From NCBI GenBank assembly GCA_020052215.1, contig JAGVPN010000419.1, forward strand, positions 1-8,550: 8,550 nt of DNA. Reading direction: 5' to 3'. Source of the DNA: Syntrophobacterales bacterium (lineage in GTDB: Bacteria; Desulfobacterota; Desulfobaccia; Desulfobaccales; 0-14-0-80-60-11). The position numbers and the translations under genes were made by a program. Shown here piece by piece: positions 4,422 to 8,550 of the stretch. The notes beneath the pieces were generated by a model. It had not been told where the DNA came from and did not search any database. It saw only the letters and a program-made list of their open reading frames with translations. The first letter of the stretch is position 1; each line of letters opens with the position of its first letter.

Positions 4422-5522
4422 TTAGCTCATGGGGAGAACGACCTGAACTTTGGTACCTCCGGGCTGGGGTTCATACCGGATATCGCCGCCGTAACTCCGG
4501 AGGATTTTCTGGGATAAGCGGATGCCAAGCCCCAGACCCCGGGCGCCCCAATTCCCTTTGACCTTTCCCGGCGGCAGGCTGGAGGACAAGGCGTGCCTGG
4601 TTTTTTGGGGCGGGACCGGCCCGCTGTTAAAGACCTGGAGGCGGAAAAAAGGTTCGGAGCGTTCGTAATCGATCTTCAGGGAGCACCCCTTGCCCCCGTA
4701 TTGGATGGCATTGTTGATCAGGTTCCGGAAAACGCTCTTAAGAGCCACCTTGTCGCCCTTGACGGTTCCCAGGTGGGAAGGCAAGAAATCCAGGTGATTT
4801 TCGAGGGCGACGCCATGCTTTTGCAAGTCGTGCCAGAGTTCATCCAGGACCGGGGCCACCACGTCCTCCCGGATGTGGCAGATGTCCAGGTCTGCATCAC
4901 TTTCCTGGCACCGGAAAGCCTGCCGCAAAAACCCCTCCAGGAGGGCTTGCAGCCAATCGGCTTTCTTGCCGGCATCTTCCAAGAGCCGGTTCGCATCGGC
5001 GTCAAGCTGCCCTTGGGCCAGGCGGCGGGACAGTTTTAAAGCCGCTTGCATAGAGACCAGGCCGCCCCTCAGGTCGTGGATAAGGAGGGACAATTTGGTC
5101 AAGACCCGCCCATTGGCGGCGTTCAGCTTCCCCTGGACGGCCTCCGGGTCGGCGGCGCCCGGGATGGCTTTCAGGCAGCTCGTGATGCGGCGCCAGACCT
5201 CCACCGGCCGGCAGGGCAGGAGAATGTAATCGTCCACCGCGAGCTTAAAGGCCTCCACGGGGAGGCGGGCGTCCTCCCCCAGGATGATGAGCCTGACTTC
5301 GGGGTTCAGGTCTTTCACCGCGTTCAGCAACGCCGGAGAGCCGGCGGTTTTCCCCGGCAGCTTGACGATCACCAGGCGGAAATATTTTCTGGCCAGCTCC
5401 GCCAGAGCCTCTAGGGGACTGTCGGTGACGCAGGTCCGATGGCCCTTCTCCGCCAGGATCAGGCCGATGGTCTTGAGAAAAGTAGAGCCATCATTGACGA
5501 TTAAAATATCTTCCGGTCTCAA
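4422..5522 (-). CDS. Pseudo-receiver / histidine kinase fusion protein
   Basis: The protein has 366 residues and no signal peptide or TM. Residues 5-120 have the receiver fold pattern (ILIVNDGSTFL, LVIVKLPGKTAG, DDYILLPCRP), but key residues are changed: the phosphoacceptor position is K54, the switch Thr/Ser position is G82 and the conserved Lys position is L102. D11 remains. Residues 140-205 form the phosphorylation/dimerisation helices with H-box IHDLRGGL (H149). The ATPase domain (about 225-366) has the N-box FRNLINNAIQY (N267, N271), a G1-like VFNSGP (298-302) and G2 GARGLGLG (326-333), so ATP binding and autophosphorylation look feasible. The start is TTG with AAGGAG 5 nt upstream; no nearby in-frame ATG is better placed. 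A partner regulator is not adjacent; the NarL-type regulator upstream (5787-6431) is 264 bp away. REC-like inputs on kinases usually tune activity; here regulation by phosphorylation of the receiver seems lost. Confidence 0.9.
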   Translation of the reverse strand: MRPEDILIVNDGSTFLKTIGLILAEKGHRTCVTDSPLEALAELARKYFRLVIVKLPGKTAGSPALLNAVKDLNPEVRLIILGEDARLPVEAFKLAVDDYILLPCRPVEVWRRITSCLKAIPGAADPEAVQGKLNAANGRVLTKLSLLIHDLRGGLVSMQAALKLSRRLAQGQLDADANRLLEDAGKKADWLQALLEGFLRQAFRCQESDADLDICHIREDVVAPVLDELWHDLQKHGVALENHLDFLPSHLGTVKGDKVALKSVFRNLINNAIQYGGKGCSLKIDYERSEPFFRLQVFNSGPVPPQKTRHALSSSLPPGKVKGNWGARGLGLGIRLSQKILRSYGGDIRYEPQPGGTKVQVVLPMS

Positions 5523-5527
5523 GGCGT

Positions 5528-5533
5528 CTCCTT
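5528..5533 (-). promoter_or_regulatory. Ribosome binding site that fixes a TTG start
   Basis: AAGGAG on the minus strand lies 5 nt before TTG (5520-5522). The receiver-like domain begins immediately after (RPEDILIVND), as expected for a native N-terminus, so the TTG start is well supported. Confidence 0.75.
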
Positions 5534-5614
5534 GAACATCCGAGGAAGGCTGGAATTTTCCAGGGAAGGTGAGAGTAAAACGGATTGCCGCCGAGTTGTT
5601 CCAGTTAAGTGCGT

Positions 5615-5649
5615 GGGTGGAGAATCTACGTTGACGTCATTATCCACCC
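5615..5649. promoter_or_regulatory. Inverted repeat, candidate operator of the pseudo-receiver kinase gene
   Basis: GGGTGGAGAAT (5615-5625) and ATTATCCACCC (5639-5649) are inverted copies matching at 10 of 11 positions with a 13-bp spacer. The spacer side also contains the perfect palindrome TGACGTCA (5632-5639). One arm covers the candidate -10 hexamer, and the other lies just past the expected transcription start. Confidence 0.45.
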
Positions 5650-5667
5650 GGGCGCGGGGCAAGTCTA
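5639..5667 (-). promoter_or_regulatory. Candidate sigma70-type promoter of the pseudo-receiver kinase gene
   Basis: TAGACT (5662-5667, 4 of 6 to consensus), a 17-bp spacer and GATAAT (5639-5644, 5 of 6) are arranged for minus-strand transcription. Predicted initiation near 5632 would give a leader of about 110 nt before the TTG start. This is the best promoter match noticed in the window. Confidence 0.45.
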
Positions 5668-5786
5668 TGGACAGGATTGACCAACTGGGGAGGTGAGAAA
5701 TAACCATTCGCCACAGGCAAAAGCGACCATACTGAAATTATGGAGAGAGTCCGAATTTTACCGGGGAAAGGCGAAATGATCCGAAA

Positions 5787-6431
5787 TCAAGGGGGGTCAG
5801 TGGTGATGCCCCGGCTGAGGGCATACCTGATGAGGTCGGCCAGTCTCTTCAGGTTGAGTTTCCGCAAGATGTTTTCCCGGTGCCGTCGCACCGTGAAGAC
5901 GCTGATATACAGCAGGTCCGCGATTTCCTTGGGAGTCTTGCCCTCCACCAGGAGCTTGACGATGGTCTTTTCTCGGGGGGACAGGGGATCGGGGTCGGCC
6001 GACTGGTCCCGCAGGGCCAGATCCGCCATCTCGGTGGACAGCAGAGAAGAGATGAATTTTTTCCCCCCCCTGACCGTCTGGATGGCCCGCAAGAGCTCGA
6101 AGTCGGCGTCCTCTTTCAAGAGAAAGCCATCGGCCCCGGCCTCCAGGGCCTGATGGAGGAACTCCCTGGTCCGGTGCATGGTCAGGAATATGACCTTGAC
6201 CCGGGGATAGAGCTTTTTGATCTCCCGGGTGGCTTCCAGGCCCCGGAGGTGGGGCATGGAGATGTCCAGGAGGACCAGTGCCGGCTCCTGGGCCTTGAGG
6301 AGGTGGAGAAGCTCCAGGCCGTCGTTGGCTTCTCCCACCACTTCCAGGCCGGGGGTCTCTTCAATGATGCGCTTCACGCCTTGGCGAAACATGACGTGGT
6401 CGTCGGCCAGCACGATGGAGCAAACGTCCAT
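5787..6431 (-). CDS. NarL/FixJ-type response regulator (REC-LuxR HTH)
   Basis: The protein has 214 residues, normal for the family. The receiver (5-120) has all key residues: acidic pair D10/D11, phosphoacceptor D56 (LVLLDISMP), T84 (VIFLTMH) and K106 (GFLLKED). A LuxR-type helix-turn-helix occupies about 149-207: LSPREKTIVKLLVEGKTPKE, then IADLLYISVFTVRRHRENIL with the recognition helix around VFTVRRHRENI. It should be a DNA-binding transcription regulator phosphorylated by the kinase encoded just upstream. The ATG (6429-6431) directly abuts the kinase TAA (6432-6434) with no spacer, and the ribosome site GGAGG lies inside the kinase gene, so translation is probably coupled. Target genes are not shown by the sequence. 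Confidence 0.97.
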   Translation of the reverse strand: MDVCSIVLADDHVMFRQGVKRIIEETPGLEVVGEANDGLELLHLLKAQEPALVLLDISMPHLRGLEATREIKKLYPRVKVIFLTMHRTREFLHQALEAGADGFLLKEDADFELLRAIQTVRGGKKFISSLLSTEMADLALRDQSADPDPLSPREKTIVKLLVEGKTPKEIADLLYISVFTVRRHRENILRKLNLKRLADLIRYALSRGITTDPP

Positions 6432-8162
6432 TTATTCCCTCCCGGAGCCCAGGGGAAGGGTGAAGGCGATCCTGGTCCCCTGGTTTTCCCGGCTGATGAT
6501 CTCGAGGGCGCCGCCCTGCATCCGTACCCGCTCTTCCATGGCCACCAATCCCAGCCCCCGGTTCGGGTCATTTAGGGAGTGGATCCGGGAGGTATCAAAG
6601 CCGCAGCCGTTGTCCTCCACCGTAAAGAGGGCGGCGGTGGGATTTCGCTTTACCCTCACGGAGACCCGGGAAGGCTTGGCGTGCTTGCCGATGTTGGTCA
6701 AGATCTCCTGCACGATGCGATAAATAACCGTTTGGGTGAGAAGGGGGAACCCCCGGTCCAGGTTGTCTATCCTGATCTGCCAGCGTATGTTCTTATAGTG
6801 CTTGGCGAACTCGTCCAGCATCTGGCGCAGGGCGCCGGTGAGTCCCAGGTCCTCCAGGTTGCCCGGGCTGAGGTCAAAGTAGAGACGGCGCACGTTGTCC
6901 AGCACGCCATCGATGAAGGGCTGCAGGGCCTCGATGTTCTCGGCCAGCTTATGCTGCTCCGGGGTCAGGCCCCGCTCCAGGACCCGCAATTGCAGCTTGA
7001 TGGTCAGAAGGGCGTGGCCCAGTTCGTCGTGCAGTTCCGCGGCCAGGCGCTTGCGTTCCTTTTCCTGGGCGTCCAGGAGCCGGGAAGAAAGGTGGCGGAG
7101 GCGCGCTTCGGATTCCTTCAGGGATTCTTCCGCCTGCAGGCGATCCATTACTTCCTCTTTGAGTTGAGCCACCATAAGCCGCAGTTCCGCGGTCCGGTCT
7201 TTCACTTTCTGTTCCAGTTGGTTGTGGGCCTGTTTGAGAGCCTCCTCAGCCCTCTTGCACTCCGTGATGTCCGTCAAGGTCACCACCGCGCCCATGACCT
7301 CCTCCTGGCGTCCCAGGAGGGGCCCGGCATTCAGTAACATCTCCAGAGGCTCCCGGCCTTCGGGCGGGGAGAAGCTGACCTCCAGGCCGTGAAAGATCTT
7401 TCCTTGAAGAATCGAACTGATAGAAAATGGCTTGCTGGCGGCCGGACTACTTTTACCGCCGGTTGTATCGAAGCTTGCCAGCCGGAGGACCTCGTCAAAT
7501 TGCCGGAGCAGCAAATCGTCGCGACAAATCCGGTGCGCCTCATGGGAGGCCCGGAGGATGCGGCCCTCGGGATCCACGACCAGGATGACCGCCTCCGCCT
7601 GCTCAAAGATGGCCCGGGAGAGCTTCTCTTCGACCAGGATGTCTTCCTGGCGCTTCTGCTGGGTGAGGTCCGTCACCACCAGGCAGACGGCGCCGGGGGA
7701 CTCTTCCAGATTGAAGCTTCTGAAGGACAGATAAGCCGGCACAATCACGCCGTATCGGTTTCTGATTGAGACTTCCCCCTTACTGGCGCTTTGCCGGCCA
7801 TGCGAAAGCAGCGCCATAAAGAGTTCCCGGTCCGCGGCCTCCACATAGTCAGAGATGTAAGTCCCTACCAGCCTTTCCAGGGGGGCTCCCAGGATTTCTG
7901 CCAGTTGTTGATTGGCGTACAGGATGTCCCCGTCCAGAGCCAGGATACCGGCGCCCTCGTTAATGGCCTCTATAAGAATGCGGTAGGAGTGATCTGCGCC
8001 TTTGAGGGTATAGATTTGCTCGCCCGCAGGCCTGTAAACCACCAGGGCGTCCACTTCGCCTTCCCGGATGGCCCGCAGGGTGTCCTCCGCCTCTTCGAGG
8101 CGGATGCGGAGGTCGGCGTTTTCGGCTAAGAGGTCTTCCGGGGAGGGGTGACTGGTGGCCAT
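6432..8162 (-). CDS. PAS-PAS sensor histidine kinase, HisKA_3 (NarX-like) class
   Basis: The protein has 576 residues. An N-terminal helical module (10-58: LLAENADLRIRLEEAEDTLR, then AIREGEVDALVV and the GEQIYTLKGADHSYR segment) leads into PAS 1 (about 59-165) and PAS 2 (about 180-300, ending VVTLTDITECKRAEEAL). A coiled coil follows (305-365), then the HisKA_3 dimerisation domain with ERKRLAAELHDELGHALL (H378 phosphorylated). The HATPase_c domain has the N-box IVQEILTNIGKHA (N490), G1 DNGCGF (517-522) and G2 RGLGLVAMEERV (535-546). No TM or signal peptide is visible, so it should sense a cytosolic cue through PAS; no heme or FAD ligand can be assigned by eye. The ribosome site is only moderate (AGAGG, 8 nt). 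It forms a coupled pair with the regulator gene that follows, its obvious partner. Confidence 0.96.
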   Translation of the reverse strand: MATSHPSPEDLLAENADLRIRLEEAEDTLRAIREGEVDALVVYRPAGEQIYTLKGADHSYRILIEAINEGAGILALDGDILYANQQLAEILGAPLERLVGTYISDYVEAADRELFMALLSHGRQSASKGEVSIRNRYGVIVPAYLSFRSFNLEESPGAVCLVVTDLTQQKRQEDILVEEKLSRAIFEQAEAVILVVDPEGRILRASHEAHRICRDDLLLRQFDEVLRLASFDTTGGKSSPAASKPFSISSILQGKIFHGLEVSFSPPEGREPLEMLLNAGPLLGRQEEVMGAVVTLTDITECKRAEEALKQAHNQLEQKVKDRTAELRLMVAQLKEEVMDRLQAEESLKESEARLRHLSSRLLDAQEKERKRLAAELHDELGHALLTIKLQLRVLERGLTPEQHKLAENIEALQPFIDGVLDNVRRLYFDLSPGNLEDLGLTGALRQMLDEFAKHYKNIRWQIRIDNLDRGFPLLTQTVIYRIVQEILTNIGKHAKPSRVSVRVKRNPTAALFTVEDNGCGFDTSRIHSLNDPNRGLGLVAMEERVRMQGGALEIISRENQGTRIAFTLPLGSGRE

Positions 8163-8224
8163 TCTGATGCCTCTTAAAAGACGGTTTTCGGTTTTCAGTT
8201 TTCAGTTTTCGGTAAAATAACTCG
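8163..8224. other. Gap between the S23-type gene and the kinase gene
   Basis: This 62-bp gap contains the heptamer array and one arm of an AT-rich 7-bp inverted repeat (AAATAAC 8215-8221 with GTTATTT 8224-8230) that overlaps the stop codon of the S23-type gene. No good promoter for the kinase is seen here, so it may start within or upstream of the S23-type gene. Confidence 0.5.
8184..8211 (-). repeat. Four tandem GTTTTCR heptamers
   Basis: On the plus strand GTTTTCG, GTTTTCA, GTTTTCA and GTTTTCG follow one another without gaps (8184-8211). They begin 13 nt past the S23-type stop codon in the direction of transcription. On the minus strand the unit reads YGAAAAC. They are too short and too perfect in phase for CRISPR repeats and have no spacers. 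Confidence 0.85.
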
Positions 8225-8550
8225 TTATTTCAGACTATTGGAGAGCCCCCGGAGCATTTTCCTGATGTGATCGATTCTCCCCGAAAGAGGATTCAGTTCT
8301 TCAACATTTAAGTACGCTATTTCTTTGGCAATGATTAGCTGAGTTTCTACCTCCCCCACTGATCCCAGGGCAATGCCCAAAAACTGGCGGAACTCTTTGC
8401 CCGAGTTTCTTCCCTGTCCTTCGGCGATGTTGGACGGGATGGACACTGCGGCCCTTCTGATCTGACCGGTCAAGCCATAAATCTCCGACGGAGGAAATTT
8501 GGCGGTTATCAGATAAATTTCCTTAACAAAAGCAACCGCAGATTTCCAAA
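8225..8550 (-). CDS. Four-helix-bundle S23/IVP-type protein, C-terminal part (runs off the right edge)
   Basis: About 108 residues are visible, without the N-terminus. The frame reads through from the edge: WKSAVAFVKEIYLITAKFPP, then SEIYGLTGQIRRAAVSIPSN, IAEGQGRNSGKEFRQFLGIA and LGSVGEVETQLIIAKE. The core 'YGLT.QIRRAAVSIPsNIAEG.GR' is diagnostic for the four-helix-bundle family first known from 23S rRNA intervening sequences; the Avd protein of diversity-generating retroelements shares this fold. Its molecular role as a free-standing gene is unknown. Starting at the internal TTG (8473) would cut off the conserved first helix, so the true start lies beyond the window. The stretch looks AT-richer than the kinase gene, which together with the heptamers downstream suggests acquisition. 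No reverse transcriptase or rRNA is in the window. Confidence 0.93.
   Translation of the reverse strand, partial: WKSAVAFVKEIYLITAKFPPSEIYGLTGQIRRAAVSIPSNIAEGQGRNSGKEFRQFLGIALGSVGEVETQLIIAKEIAYLNVEELNPLSGRIDHIRKMLRGLSNSLK

Larger units (their letters stand above)
5523..5786. other. Intergenic region between the NarL-type regulator and the pseudo-receiver kinase
   Basis: This is the longest gene-free gap (264 bp). It holds a candidate promoter (5639-5667) overlapped by an 11-bp inverted repeat (5615-5649) and the ribosome site of the downstream kinase. An open frame at 5519-5707 has no ribosome site and no recognisable protein features. No terminator with a T-run was seen after the regulator stop. 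Confidence 0.6.

Noticed and set aside
5519..5707. 62-codon minus-strand open frame between the two signalling genes
   Set aside because: No ribosome site before its start, no recognisable domain, overlaps the candidate promoter/operator and the start of the kinase gene.
5880..6575. Long plus-strand open frame opposite the response regulator and kinase end
   Set aside because: Antisense shadow of high-GC genes with clear domain evidence; composition is atypical for a protein and no ribosome site is evident.
6579..7337. 252-codon plus-strand open frame opposite the sensor kinase
   Set aside because: It lies entirely within the kinase gene, on the antisense strand, with no recognisable motif; open because of the codon bias of the real gene.
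8184..8211. Heptamer array as a possible CRISPR fragment
   Set aside because: Units are 7 bp and contiguous without spacers, and no cas gene is present.

Overview
The window is a gene-dense, moderately GC-rich stretch in which every supportable gene reads on the minus strand, from right to left. The gene set (PAS sensor kinases, NarL-type response regulator, exported Spy-like protein, CsbD, DUF3309, Thivi_2564-type membrane protein, FAS1 protein, four-helix-bundle S23 protein) and the strong AGGAG ribosome sites fit a Gram-negative proteobacterium-like organism. A deltaproteobacterium / Desulfobacterota member is my best guess, by inference only; no rRNA or other phylogenetic marker is present.

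Right edge (8550 to 8165): the 3' part of a four-helix-bundle (S23/IVP-type) gene, which looks AT-richer than its neighbours, followed by a short array of four GTTTTCR heptamers. Next (8162 to 5787) is a tightly coupled two-component pair: a PAS-PAS histidine kinase of the HisKA_3 (NarX-like) class and a REC-LuxR response regulator whose ATG directly abuts the kinase stop codon. After a 264-bp gap holding a good candidate promoter overlapped by an inverted repeat comes a second signalling gene (5522 to 4422). It starts at TTG and has a receiver-like domain without its phosphoacceptor aspartate, joined to a histidine kinase core that looks intact.

Middle and left (4284 to 484): nine consecutive small genes, nearly all for exported or membrane proteins with strong ribosome sites. 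In transcription order they are: a one-TM peptide, a Thivi_2564-type two-TM protein, an exported heptad-repeat protein, an exported beta-rich unknown, an exported protein made of two near-identical 83-residue repeats, CsbD, a Spy/CpxP/ZraP-like periplasmic protein, DUF3309, and an exported FAS1 (fasciclin) protein. The FAS1 gene lies between two inverted copies of a ~37-bp sequence that could pair in the mRNA as a 5'-3' panhandle or could mark a mobile or duplicated element. At the left edge begins another PAS-domain protein (304 to 1).

The simplest reading is a cell-envelope / general-stress protein cluster next to two signal-transduction modules that might control it. That regulatory link is an inference from proximity; no shared operator was seen in front of the small genes.
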